Source of the DNA: Streptomyces lanatus | GTDB lineage: Bacteria > Actinomycetota > Actinomycetes > Streptomycetales > Streptomycetaceae | Direction of reading: 5' to 3' | NCBI RefSeq assembly: GCF_014655715.1 | Contig: NZ_BNBM01000015.1 | Coordinates: 186,001-250,000, forward strand | DNA: 64,000 bases | Shown here: piece by piece, positions 47,431 to 56,117 of the stretch | Position numbering within the stretch: position 1 is the stretch's first letter | Layout of the letters: every line of letters begins with the position of its first letter | The notes under the pieces: model-generated | Told to the model about the DNA's origin: nothing | What the model saw: the letters and a program-made list of their open reading frames with translations, nothing else | Databases searched by the model: none | Translations under genes and position numbers: made by a program

Positions 47431-49173
47431 CTACTCCCCGAGCAGGGCCCGCACCCGCTCCTGCCCCACCGCGAGGAGCAGCGTGGGCAGTCGCGGCCCG
47501 GTGTCCCGTCCGACCAGCAGGTGGTACAGCAGGGCGAAGAACGTCCGCTGGGCGGTCTTGATCTCGGCCGGCAGTTCCTTGGGCGTGGCGTCCGCGGGGA
47601 ACCCGGCCTGCACCTTGGGCACGCCGTAGACGAGGTGGGTCAGCCCGTCCAGCGACCAGTGCTCGGCGAGGCCGTCGAGCAGGAGCCGCAGCGATTGCTG
47701 GGAGGCCTCGTCGAGGGACTTCAGCAGTTCGGCGTCGGGCTCGTCACGCACGATGGTCCGCTGGTCGGCGGGCACCTGCGTGTTGATCCAGGCCTCGGCC
47801 TTGTCGTACCGGGGCCGGGCCTCGTCGAGCGAGCCCAGCGGGTTCTCCGGGTCCAGCTCGGAGAGGATCCGCAGCGCCTGGTCCTGGTGCCCGGCGGTGA
47901 TGTCGGCGACGGACGCGAGCGTCCGGTACGGCAGCGGGCGGGCCGTGCGCGGCAGCTCCCCGCCCGCCGTGCGCACGGCACGGGAGTGGGCGGCGACGTC
48001 GGCGGGCAGCGCGGAGCCGTCGGCCACCTTCCCGTCCAGCTTGTCCCACTCGTCGTAGAGCCGCTGGATCTCCTGGTCGAAGGCGATCTTGAAGGACTGG
48101 TTGGGGCGGCGGCGGGCGTAGAGCCAGCGCAGGATCTGCGGCTCCATGATCTTCAGCGCGTCGGCCGGGGTGGGCACCCCGCCGCGCGAGGAGGACATCT
48201 TCGCCATGCCGCTGATGCCGACGAAGGCGTACATGGGCCCGATGGGCTGCTTGCCGCCGAAGATCCCGACGATCTGCCCGCCGACCTGGAAGGAGGACCC
48301 GGGGGACGAGTGGTCGACGCCGCTCGGCTCGAAGACGACGCCCTCGTACGCCCACCGCATGGGCCAGTCGACCTTCCAGACCAGCTTGCCGCGGTTGAAC
48401 TCGTTGAGCCGGACGGTCTCGGAGAAGCCGCACTCGTCGCAGGTGTACGACAGCTCGGTGGTGTCGTCGACGTACGAGGTGACGGTGGTGAGGTCCTTCT
48501 CGCAGTTGCCGCAGTAGGGCTTGTACGGGAAGTACCCGGCGGAGGAGCTGCCGTCGTCCTCGCCGGCCGCGCCGGAGCCCTCGGCGGCCTCCAGCTCGGC
48601 CTCGTCCAGGGGCTTCTGCGACTTCTTGGCGCCGGCCTTGGGCTTGGTGCGGTACTGGGCGAGGACGGCGTCGATGTCACCGCGGTGCTTCATGGCGTGC
48701 AGGACCTGCTCGCGGTACACGCCGGAGGTGTACTGCGCGGTCTGGCTGATCCCGTCGAACTCCACGCCCAGCTCGGCGAGCGACTCGACCATGGCGGCCT
48801 TGAAGTGCTCGGCCCAGTTCGGGTACGCGGAACCGGCCGGCGCGGGGACCGACGTCAGCGGCTTGCCGATGTGCTGGAGGTGGGTCTCGTCGGAGACGCC
48901 CTCGATGCCCTTGGGCACCTTGCGGTAGCGGTCGTAGTCGTCCCAGGAGATCAGGTGCCGGACCTGGTGTCCGCGGCGCCGGATCTCGTCGGCGACCAGG
49001 TGCGGGGTCATGACCTCGCGCAGGTTGCCCAGGTGGATGGGGCCCGAGGGGGACAGCCCGGACGCGACGACGACCGGTTTGCCCGGGGCCCGACGCTCCG
49101 ACTCCTCGATGACCTCATCCGCGAAACGGGAGACCCAGTCGGTGGTCTCGGTGCTCTGAGCCACGATCGGCAC
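47431..49173 (-). CDS. lysS: Lysyl-tRNA synthetase, class I
   Basis: 580 residues from the GTG at 49173; a GTG at 49164 has better spacing from AAGGA and would remove three residues. Class I LysRS is the non-canonical form: the HIGH-like motif is SGPIHLGN, the KMSKS-like motif is AKMSSSRG, and Cys pairs in YCGNCEKD and TCDECGF form zinc sites. It attaches lysine to tRNA-Lys. A 144-bp gap separates it from the divergent argS. Confidence 0.95.
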   Translation of the reverse strand: MPIVAQSTETTDWVSRFADEVIEESERRAPGKPVVVASGLSPSGPIHLGNLREVMTPHLVADEIRRRGHQVRHLISWDDYDRYRKVPKGIEGVSDETHLQHIGKPLTSVPAPAGSAYPNWAEHFKAAMVESLAELGVEFDGISQTAQYTSGVYREQVLHAMKHRGDIDAVLAQYRTKPKAGAKKSQKPLDEAELEAAEGSGAAGEDDGSSSAGYFPYKPYCGNCEKDLTTVTSYVDDTTELSYTCDECGFSETVRLNEFNRGKLVWKVDWPMRWAYEGVVFEPSGVDHSSPGSSFQVGGQIVGIFGGKQPIGPMYAFVGISGMAKMSSSRGGVPTPADALKIMEPQILRWLYARRRPNQSFKIAFDQEIQRLYDEWDKLDGKVADGSALPADVAAHSRAVRTAGGELPRTARPLPYRTLASVADITAGHQDQALRILSELDPENPLGSLDEARPRYDKAEAWINTQVPADQRTIVRDEPDAELLKSLDEASQQSLRLLLDGLAEHWSLDGLTHLVYGVPKVQAGFPADATPKELPAEIKTAQRTFFALLYHLLVGRDTGPRLPTLLLAVGQERVRALLGE

Positions 49174-49317
49174 GTCCTTCTTTCTCCAGGGCAGCCGTAC
49201 GGTCAACGGCTGACGCACCATTCTCCCAGACGGCATCGCGCCCGGGAAAACCGCTTTACCCCCCATGGGATACTGAGCGTGCTCATCGATTCCCACGAGG
49301 AGAACGGCATCCATCCC

Positions 49318-51072
49318 ATGACCTCGGTCACGTCGCTCACCGCTCAAGTCCAGCAGCGTCTCGCGAACGCCATCTCGGCCACCCGGCCGGAGGCCGACGC
49401 CGACCCGCTCCTGCGACGCAGCGACCGGGCCGACTTCCAGGCCAACGGGATCCTGGCCCTCGCCAAGAAGGCCAAGGCGAACCCTCGGGAGCTGGCGACG
49501 GAGGTCGTCGGCCACATCGTCACCGGTGATGTGATCAAGGACGTCGAGGTCTCCGGGCCCGGCTTCCTCAACATCACCGTCGCCGACCGTGCCATCACCG
49601 GGAACCTCGCCGCGCGGCACGCGGACGGCGAGCGCCTCGGCGTGCCCCTGAAGGAGCAGGCGGGCATCACGGTCGTCGACTACGCCCAGCCGAACGTGGC
49701 GAAGGAGATGCACGTCGGCCATCTGCGGTCGGCGGTCATCGGCGACGCCCTACGCGGCATGCTCGACTTCACCGGCGAGCAGACGATCGGCCGGCATCAC
49801 ATCGGCGACTGGGGCACCCAGTTCGGCATGCTCATCCAGTACCTGTTCGAGCACCCGGGCGAGCTGGCCCCGGCCGAGGACGTCGACGGCGAGCAGGCCA
49901 TGTCGAATCTGAACCGGGTGTACAAGGCGTCGCGCGCGGTCTTCGACTCGGACGAGGAGTTCAAGGAGCGGGCCCGTAAGCGGGTCGTCGCCCTGCAGTC
50001 CGGCGACAAGGAGACCCTGGAACTCTGGCAGCAGTTCGTGGACGAGTCGAAGGTCTACTTCTACTCGGTCTTCGAGAAGCTCGACATGGAGATCCGCGAC
50101 GACGAGATCGTCGGCGAGTCCGCGTACAACGACGGGATGCCGGAGACCGCCCGCCTCCTGGAGGAGATGGGCGTCGCGGTGCGCTCCGAGGGCGCGCTGG
50201 TGGTGTTCTTCGACGAGATCCGCGGCAAGGACGACCAGCCGGTCCCGCTGATCGTGCAGAAGGCCGACGGCGGCTTCGGATACGCGGCCTCCGACCTGAC
50301 GGCGATCCGCAACCGCGTCCAGGACCTGCACGCCACGTCGCTGCTCTATGTCGTGGACGTCCGTCAGTCCCTGCACTTCAAGATGGTCTTCGAGACGGCC
50401 CGCCGGGCGGGCTGGCTGACCGACGAGGTCACCGCGCACAACATGGGCTACGGCACGGTGCTGGGCGCGGACGGCAAGCCGTTCAAGACGCGTGAGGGCG
50501 AGACCGTACGGCTTGAGGACCTGCTGGACGAGGCGGTGCAGCGGGCCGCGGAGGTCGTGCGGGAGAAGGCGCAGGACCTCACCGAGGTCGAGATCCAGGA
50601 GCGGGCCGCACAGGTCGGCATCGGCGCGGTGAAGTACGCCGACCTGTCGACGTCCCCGAACCGCGACTACAAGTTCGACCTGGACCAGATGGTCTCGCTG
50701 AACGGCGACACCTCGGTCTATCTCCAGTACGCGTACGCCCGTATCCAGTCGATCCTCCGCAAGGCGGGAGACGTACGGCCGGCCGCGCACCCGGAGCTGG
50801 AACTGCACGCGGCGGAGCGGGCGTTGGGCCTGCACCTGGACGCGTTCGGGGACACGGTCTTCGAGGCGGCCGCGGAGTACGCCCCGCACAAGCTGGCGGC
50901 GTACCTGTACCAACTGGCGTCGCTGTACACGTCGTTCTACGACAAGTGCCCGGTGCTGAAGGCCGAGTCGCCGGAGCAGGTGCGGAACCGTCTGTTCCTG
51001 TGCGACGTGACGGCCCGGACGCTGCACCAGGGCATGGCCCTGCTGGGCATCCGGACGCCCGAGCGGCTGTGA
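49318..51072 (+). CDS. argS: Arginyl-tRNA synthetase
   Basis: 584 residues from the ATG at 49318; the best GAGGAG sits 16 bp upstream, so a longer start at a GTG about 14 codons earlier is possible. A class I synthetase: the N-terminal Add-1 domain, HIGH motif AKEMHVGHLRS, the insertion before a modified KMSKS region (GADGKPFKTREG), and the helical anticodon domain ending DALY-like VTARTLHQGMALLGI. ArgRS needs tRNA for amino-acid activation. It is divergent from lysS and ends at a perfect 15-bp-stem terminator. Confidence 0.97.
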   Translation: MTSVTSLTAQVQQRLANAISATRPEADADPLLRRSDRADFQANGILALAKKAKANPRELATEVVGHIVTGDVIKDVEVSGPGFLNITVADRAITGNLAARHADGERLGVPLKEQAGITVVDYAQPNVAKEMHVGHLRSAVIGDALRGMLDFTGEQTIGRHHIGDWGTQFGMLIQYLFEHPGELAPAEDVDGEQAMSNLNRVYKASRAVFDSDEEFKERARKRVVALQSGDKETLELWQQFVDESKVYFYSVFEKLDMEIRDDEIVGESAYNDGMPETARLLEEMGVAVRSEGALVVFFDEIRGKDDQPVPLIVQKADGGFGYAASDLTAIRNRVQDLHATSLLYVVDVRQSLHFKMVFETARRAGWLTDEVTAHNMGYGTVLGADGKPFKTREGETVRLEDLLDEAVQRAAEVVREKAQDLTEVEIQERAAQVGIGAVKYADLSTSPNRDYKFDLDQMVSLNGDTSVYLQYAYARIQSILRKAGDVRPAAHPELELHAAERALGLHLDAFGDTVFEAAAEYAPHKLAAYLYQLASLYTSFYDKCPVLKAESPEQVRNRLFLCDVTARTLHQGMALLGIRTPERL

Positions 51073-51087
51073 GCGCCTGACGACGCG

Positions 51088-51130
51088 CGCGCGGCCCGTC
51101 CTCTCCCCCGACGGGAGGACGGGCCGCGCG
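51088..51130. terminator. Terminator between argS and the peptidoglycan-binding gene
   Basis: CGCGCGGCCCGTCCT (51088-51102) and AGGACGGGCCGCGCG (51116-51130) form a perfect 15-bp stem around a 13-nt loop, with CCC/GGG pairing inside. It lies between convergent stops and is the strongest terminator in the window. Confidence 0.85.
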
Positions 51131-51162
51131 GTCTGTGCGGTCTGTGCGGTCGTTGGGTCGGC

Positions 51163-51627
51163 TCAGCAGTACTGCTTGGAGTCGGCCGCGAACCGCTTGA
51201 ACGCGGCCTTGGTCTTGGGTCCGGCGATGCCGTCGATCGCGCCGTCGTAGCCCTGGTGTGCCTTCATCGAACGCTGCAGCGCGCTGATGGTGTTCTTGCC
51301 GACGATTCCGTCGATGCTGTCGTTGTAGCCCCAGTGCTGCTTGAGGTTGCGCTGCATCGCCTTCCAGCTGTTGGTGCCGAGCTGTCCGTCGATGGCGCCG
51401 GTGTAGCCCCAGAAGTCCTGGAGCCAGCACTGGACGTAGCCGGCCTGCGTGGTGGTCAGGCCGAGGTTGTTCACGGCGAGGACGGAGACGTCCTGGACGC
51501 TCGCCGCGGGCTTGGTGGCCTGATGGGGCGCCGCGAAGCTGGTGCCGGCGGCCGCCACCGTTCCGGCGGCGAGCCCGACGACGGCGGTGAGGCTGACGAC
51601 GGTCCTGGTCAACGCGTTCGAACGCAT
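51163..51627 (-). CDS. Secreted peptidoglycan-binding repeat protein
   Basis: 154 residues with a Sec signal peptide ending near SFA-AP (about residue 32). After a linker the protein has three copies of an exactly 26-residue unit (GYTGAIDG at 74, GYNDSIDG at 100, GYDGAIDG at 126), each with D-G, a small residue, and a helix (K/N-x-S/T-x-x-A-x). These are peptidoglycan-binding_1 half-repeats. A Cys at 67 and the C-terminal Cys (QYC) may close the domain by a disulfide. It has no catalytic domain and is transcribed away from the tandem HTH-membrane genes. Confidence 0.87.
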   Translation of the reverse strand: MRSNALTRTVVSLTAVVGLAAGTVAAAGTSFAAPHQATKPAASVQDVSVLAVNNLGLTTTQAGYVQCWLQDFWGYTGAIDGQLGTNSWKAMQRNLKQHWGYNDSIDGIVGKNTISALQRSMKAHQGYDGAIDGIAGPKTKAAFKRFAADSKQYC

Positions 51628-51852
51628 GCTTCCCCCTGTGGGTCGTGGGACGGCACCTGACGTGCCGCCGGCTGACGGATCGAGAATGCGGGGCGTGTCG
51701 CACCGGCCGCCACAGTTGCCGCGGAAGTGACGTCAGCACGGGATGTCCCACTCGCTGACCTGCGAGGACACCGTCGCCCGAGACGGTCCCACGGGACGGC
51801 AGTGACGGACGATGGCTGATTCTGTACCCGCGCGGGAACCGGCTCCCGGTGC

Positions 51853-51909
51853 GGTCCGTGGTTCCTGTTGGAGAATGCGGCGGGGGCACGGGAACGCCGA
51901 CCACGGACC
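51853..51909. promoter_or_regulatory. 10-bp inverted repeat upstream of the HTH-membrane operon
   Basis: GGTCCGTGGT (51853-51862) and ACCACGGACC (51900-51909) are perfect arms 37 bp apart, with inner GTTCC/GGAAC arms extending the dyad. Between them is GAGAATGCGG, also present at 51682-51691 on the other side of the divergent gap. Nothing else in the 316-bp gap (51628-51943) supports a gene. It is a plausible control site for the HTH proteins or for the secreted protein gene. Confidence 0.5.
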
Positions 51910-51943
51910 ATGGGCCCCGATCATGAACGCGTATGGGGGGAAC

Positions 51944-52720
51944 ATGTCGCGTTGGGCAGCGCTGCCCGCGGAACTGGATCCGCGCGTACGGCAATTGGTC
52001 GTGCGCCTGCGCCGGCTGAAGGACCACAGCGGGCTGAGCCTGCGGCAGCTGGCGGCGCGGACCGGCTACAGCCAGAAGTCGTGGGAGCGGTATCTCGGCG
52101 GCAGATCGCTGCCCTCCCGGGAGGCCGTCGAGGCGCTGGCGCGGACGGTGGGCGAGGATCCGACGCGTCTGCTGGCGCTGCACGAGATCGCCGAGGAGGC
52201 GTGGGGGGAGGGCCGCCCCGACGCGGCCAAGGCCACGACCCCCGGCACGACCACCGTCATCGGGGCGGCGCCGCGCTCGCCCGGCCGTTCGCTGCGCGTC
52301 GCGCTCGTGGCGGGGTCGGTCGCGCTGGTGCTGGCCGTCTCCACGGCCGTCCTGCTCGTCGTACGACTGGGCGGCGAGGAGGAGAAACAGCCCAGGGCGT
52401 CCCTGTCGGCGACCACCGCGTCGGCGTCCGCCTCGGCGTCGCGGTCGGGACCGGCGTACACCTGCCGTCCCGAACGGATCGACGGCCGCTGGTACGCGGG
52501 CATCAGCCGCGGCTCGGACGCCATCCTGGCCGCCGGCCACGCGGGGCCGGAGGTGGCCGAGGCGCAGTGCCTGCTGCGCCGGGCGGGCATCTCGCCGGGC
52601 GATGTCGACGGGATCTTCGGCCCGTTGACGGAGCGGGCGGTCAAGCAGGCGCAGCAGCGGGCGGGGCTGGTCGTGGACGGCATCATCGGGCCGCACACCT
52701 GGAAGGTGTTACGGCGATGA
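51944..52720 (+). CDS. HTH/transmembrane/peptidoglycan-binding protein
   Basis: 258 residues from the ATG at 51944, behind GGGGGG. An XRE-type helix-turn-helix (about 19-70, GLSLRQLAARTGYSQKSWERYL) is followed by a linker, one membrane helix (about 117-140), a Ser/Ala-rich extracellular linker and a C-terminal peptidoglycan-binding_1 domain (about 200-258, GDVDGIFGPLTERAVKQAQQ). The topology puts DNA binding in the cytoplasm and the wall-binding domain outside, so the protein looks like a one-component cell-wall sensor. Its stop overlaps the next gene (ATGA). Confidence 0.88.
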   Translation: MSRWAALPAELDPRVRQLVVRLRRLKDHSGLSLRQLAARTGYSQKSWERYLGGRSLPSREAVEALARTVGEDPTRLLALHEIAEEAWGEGRPDAAKATTPGTTTVIGAAPRSPGRSLRVALVAGSVALVLAVSTAVLLVVRLGGEEEKQPRASLSATTASASASASRSGPAYTCRPERIDGRWYAGISRGSDAILAAGHAGPEVAEAQCLLRRAGISPGDVDGIFGPLTERAVKQAQQRAGLVVDGIIGPHTWKVLRR

Positions 52721-53565
52721 CCAAGAAGCCACCGCCGTCCCCGCCATTGTCGCCTCCGCCGGAGCGGGCCCGACTGGCCGCCGCGCTGCGGGAGTTGAAG
52801 GGGCGGACCGGTCTGAGCCTGGCCGGGCTCGCGGCGAAGACCGCGTTCAGCAAGTCATCCTGGGACCGCTATCTGACCGGGCGGACGCTCCCGCCGCGCG
52901 AGGCGGTGCAGGAGCTGTGCCGGCTCGCCGGGGAGCCGGAGGGGCGCTGTGTGGCCCTGTGGGAGATCGCGGAGTCGGCGGGGAGCGGACGGGCGAAGGA
53001 GGAAGCCCCCGATCCTCCGGACGGAGCGACGCCCGAGGCGGGCGCCCCCGACGACGGCGCCGTGCATCGCGGTACGGCCGTCATGGCGGTGCTCGCGTCG
53101 GTGTGCGCCGTGGCCGTCGGCGGCGTCGCCGCGGTGGCCCTCCTGCTGCCGCACGGGGACGGCGAACCGCGTGCGTCACTGTCACCGCCCCCGGCCGCGC
53201 AGGGCCCGCGCTGCCAGGGTGAGAGCTGCGAGGGCCAGAGCGCGATGCACATGAAGTGCGGCAGCGCACCGGACACCCTCGCCTCCCACCGCACCGCCTC
53301 CGGCGCCTGGCTGGAACTGCGCTACAGCCCCGAGTGCGGCACGAGTTGGGCCCGCATGTGGGCGACGCGTATCGGCGACCGGCTGGAGATGTCGGCGGCC
53401 GGTGGCGGTCATGTCCGCGACGCGGAGGTCCAGAGTGCGGTGGACGCGGCCAACTACGTCTACACCCCCATGACCGCGACCCGTCCGGGAGCCGTCGTCC
53501 GGGCCTGCTTCCACCCTGCCGCGGGCGGCGGCGAGGAGTGTTTCCACAGCCGTGTGACGGAGTGA
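52717..53565 (+). CDS. HTH/transmembrane/DUF2690 protein
   Basis: 282 residues from the ATG at 52717, overlapping the previous stop. A Pro-rich start is followed by an XRE-type helix-turn-helix (about 18-70, GLSLAGLAAKTAFSKSSWDRYL), a linker, a membrane helix (about 121-145), and an extracellular DUF2690 region with conserved cysteines (C166, C171, C181 and later). The same layout as its partner with a different outer domain suggests the two sense different wall states or act as a heterodimer. Confidence 0.86.
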   Translation: MTKKPPPSPPLSPPPERARLAAALRELKGRTGLSLAGLAAKTAFSKSSWDRYLTGRTLPPREAVQELCRLAGEPEGRCVALWEIAESAGSGRAKEEAPDPPDGATPEAGAPDDGAVHRGTAVMAVLASVCAVAVGGVAAVALLLPHGDGEPRASLSPPPAAQGPRCQGESCEGQSAMHMKCGSAPDTLASHRTASGAWLELRYSPECGTSWARMWATRIGDRLEMSAAGGGHVRDAEVQSAVDAANYVYTPMTATRPGAVVRACFHPAAGGGEECFHSRVTE

Positions 53566-53601
53566 AGCGCGTTGTCAGTGGCTGCCCTTACAGTCACCGG
53601 C

Positions 53602-54387
53602 ATGGCGACACTTCCGAACCCTCTGCCGAGGCTCGCGTCCCTCGGTCTGCACCTCCCGCCCGGCGGCCTGGTCGCCGCCACCGACCAGGGGCCGTGGCAC
53701 GAGCCGCTGCTGTGGCTGGCGGACGACCGGGCGACGTCCGAAGGCTGGGCCGAGTTCCGGCGCACGGCACCGCCCGTGGGCCTGATCCCGGTCGTGATCG
53801 ACGTCGGGGCGGGTCATGACGGGCCGGAGCTCTGGGAGTTGATGCCCGGCGAGATGTCGTATCCCGGGGATCACGACCCCGAGGAGGTCCTGGAGGACCT
53901 CTGGGACGAGCTCGCGCAGGAGGACGCGGACTGGCCGGGCCTGGCCGCCGCCGGGGACGCGGAGGGTACCGGCGCCGCCGAGGACCCGGAGTCCGTCGCC
54001 GACGACATCGTGGACTCCCTCCTCGCCGACGGCAGCCCCCTGAAGGACCCCCGTCTCGCCCTCGTCCCGGCCCGCCGCAGCGCCGACATCCCGGCGGCGA
54101 TCGGCTGGTCGGGCCCGGTGAACCACGAGGACGACACCGGCCGGCTGTCCGCGGTGCTGCGCTCGTGGGAGGACCGCTTCGGCATACGGGTCGTGACGCT
54201 CGGCTTCGACACCCTGCTGGTGTCGGTCGGCAACCCGCCCACGACCCTCGCCGAGGCGGAGGCCCTGGCCGCCGAGCACCTCGCGTTCTGCCCGGACAAC
54301 CTCTGGCAGAGCAGCGACAGCACCATCGCGGCCTACGCCGAGAACCAACTCCTCAACCAGCCGGCCTGGTACTTCTGGTGGGACTGA
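53602..54387 (+). CDS. DUF4253 domain-containing protein
   Basis: 261 residues from the ATG at 53602; an upstream TTG (53572) or GTG (53578) could add ten or eight residues and no binding site decides. A long acidic, disordered middle (GMGAAEDPESVADD and surroundings) separates an N-terminal half from the conserved C-terminal domain: LRSWEDRFGIRVVTLGFDTLLVSVGNPP, LAAEHLAFCPDNLWQSS and LLNQPAWYFWWD, the DUF4253 hallmark. Function unknown; DUF4253 occurs in toxin-immunity-like and other contexts, but no partner toxin is seen here. Confidence 0.85.
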   Translation: MATLPNPLPRLASLGLHLPPGGLVAATDQGPWHEPLLWLADDRATSEGWAEFRRTAPPVGLIPVVIDVGAGHDGPELWELMPGEMSYPGDHDPEEVLEDLWDELAQEDADWPGLAAAGDAEGTGAAEDPESVADDIVDSLLADGSPLKDPRLALVPARRSADIPAAIGWSGPVNHEDDTGRLSAVLRSWEDRFGIRVVTLGFDTLLVSVGNPPTTLAEAEALAAEHLAFCPDNLWQSSDSTIAAYAENQLLNQPAWYFWWD

Positions 54388-54398
54388 AGAAGTACCTG

Positions 54399-55622
54399 TC
54401 AGGCCCCGGCCCCGGCTGACCTCAGCCCCTCCCCCAGCCTGCGCAACCCCTCCCCGATCTCCTCGGGCGTCTGCGTCACGAAGCACAGCCGCAGCGTCGC
54501 CCGGTCCGGCTCACCGGCGTAGAAGGGCGCCCCGGGGACGTAGGCGACGTCGTGCCGCACGACCTCCGGCAGCAGTTCGGTGGTGTCGTACGACTCCGGC
54601 AGCCGGGCCCAGAGGAACATGCCGCCCTCGGCCCGGTTCCAGCTCGACCCCTCGGGGAGGGCCGCGGGCAGACCGGCCAGCATGGCGTCGCGGCGCTCGC
54701 GGTAGACGTCCCTGACACGGGCCACATGGGTGTCGAGGGCGCCGAGGCAGCGGGCGGCGGCGAGCTGATTGACGGTCGGGGTGTGCAGGTCGGCGGCCTG
54801 TTTGGCGACCGCACAGGCCCGCCGCAGGGCGGCCGGTGCGCGCAGCCAGCCCAGCCGCAGGCCGGGGGCCATCACCTTGGAGAGGGAGCCGAGCAGCACC
54901 GTACGGTCCTCGGCGCCGGGGTAGGAGGCGATCCAGGGCACGTGCTCGCCGTCGTACCGCAGCTCGCCGTACGGGTCGTCCTCGACGATCCACACCCCGC
55001 GCCGTGCGGCGACGTCGGCGACGGCGGCCCTGCGGTCGGCGGGCAGCGTCCTGCCGGTCGGGTTCTGGAAGGTGGGCACGGTGTAGAAGAGCTTCGGCCG
55101 CTCCCGTGCCACCAGTTCCTCCAGCGCCGCCGGATCCACCCCGTCCGCATCGCCCGGCACGGCCACGACGCGGGCGCCCGCGAGGCCGAAGACCTGGAGC
55201 GCCGCCAGATAGCAGGGGTCCTCGACCAGGACCGTGTCGCCGGGCTCCAACAGCGCCGTGGCCAGCAGCGACAGCCCCTGCTGGGAGCCGGTGGTGCCGA
55301 GGAGGTCGTCGGCGTCGGTGCCGAGCCCCCGCGCCGACAGACGTGCGGCGAGCCCGGTGCGCAGGCTGGGCTCCCCCTCGGTCGTGGAGTACTGCAGGGC
55401 CGCCGACGGCGTCTCGGCGAGCACATCCCGGAAGGCGGCGGCGATGCCCTCCCGGTCGAACAGCTCGGGCGCGGGCAGCCCACCCGCGAAGTTGATCACC
55501 TCGGGCCTGGCGGTGACGGCGAGGATGTCCCGCACGGGAGAACCACCGACGGCCCCGGTCCGTGCGGCGAGCGACGGCACGGCGGCTGGGGCATGGCGGG
55601 GCGCGGGCTCGATGACGGTCAT
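54399..55622 (-). CDS. PLP-dependent aminotransferase (2-aminoadipate type, class I/II)
   Basis: 407 residues from the ATG at 55622, behind AGGAG. A fold-type I aminotransferase: NFAGGLPAPELFD at the N-terminus, FQNPTGRTLP for substrate binding, VEDDPYGELRYDGE with the cofactor Asp, and the Schiff-base lysine in LLGSLSKVMAPGLRLGW. It is the catalytic half of a MocR-type protein without the GntR DNA-binding domain, similar to 2-aminoadipate or aromatic aminotransferases. The substrate is not determinable. Its stop lies 11 bp from the DUF4253 stop. Confidence 0.94.
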   Translation of the reverse strand: MTVIEPAPRHAPAAVPSLAARTGAVGGSPVRDILAVTARPEVINFAGGLPAPELFDREGIAAAFRDVLAETPSAALQYSTTEGEPSLRTGLAARLSARGLGTDADDLLGTTGSQQGLSLLATALLEPGDTVLVEDPCYLAALQVFGLAGARVVAVPGDADGVDPAALEELVARERPKLFYTVPTFQNPTGRTLPADRRAAVADVAARRGVWIVEDDPYGELRYDGEHVPWIASYPGAEDRTVLLGSLSKVMAPGLRLGWLRAPAALRRACAVAKQAADLHTPTVNQLAAARCLGALDTHVARVRDVYRERRDAMLAGLPAALPEGSSWNRAEGGMFLWARLPESYDTTELLPEVVRHDVAYVPGAPFYAGEPDRATLRLCFVTQTPEEIGEGLRRLGEGLRSAGAGA

Positions 55623-55671
55623 GACACGGCTCCTAGGGCTACGGCGACGCGGGCGACGGCTCGTGCCGGGC

Positions 55672-55699
55672 AGCCTAGAGAACTGCATGCCCTCTACAA
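55672..55699 (-). promoter_or_regulatory. Probable promoter of the aminotransferase gene (TTGTAG, 16 bp, TAGGCT)
   Basis: TTGTAG (55699-55694) and TAGGCT (55677-55672) are 16 bp apart on the minus strand, about 50 bp before the start codon. This fits the Streptomyces vegetative pattern better than any other site I found in this window. The rest of the 294-bp divergent gap holds nothing I can support. Confidence 0.45.
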
Positions 55700-55916
55700 G
55701 AGACTTTCCGGGATACGGACGCCACCGCCCGGCACCATCCGCCCGACCCTTGTCCGGCGTCCCACACGACCCCCTCGGGACAGCACGTCCCCGCAGGTCA
55801 GCGGCCGTCCCGCCACTCCGGCGTCCCGAATTCCCGGCCGAAGGTGGCGACCGGGAGGGATGATCACGCAGGCTGGGGTCCGACCCCAACCCCCCACCCA
55901 AGGAGAGGGCCACCCC

Positions 55917-56117
55917 ATGTCCGCGTCCGCGCCCGCGTCCGCATCCCCAGCCCGTCGCCCCCGCGCCCGGCTGCTCGCCGCCACGCTGGTGACGATCGCC
56001 GCGCTCACGCTCACCGCGTGCGAGGACGGCCACGGCCTGCGCGACGAGGGCCCGTCGACCCCGACCAGCCCCACCGCCACGACCCCCGAGCCGCCGTCCC
56101 CGTCGGACAGTCCGTGA
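55917..56117 (+). CDS. Small lipoprotein, function unknown
   Basis: 66 residues from the ATG at 55917, behind AAGGAGAGG. A long basic n-region and helix end in the lipobox LTAC; the mature part is short, acidic, then Pro/Thr/Ser-rich. It is probably an outer-face lipoprotein with no folded domain. Its stop directly abuts the convergent hemB stop, so transcripts from both genes must overlap or share a terminator I cannot see. Confidence 0.75.
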   Translation: MSASAPASASPARRPRARLLAATLVTIAALTLTACEDGHGLRDEGPSTPTSPTATTPEPPSPSDSP

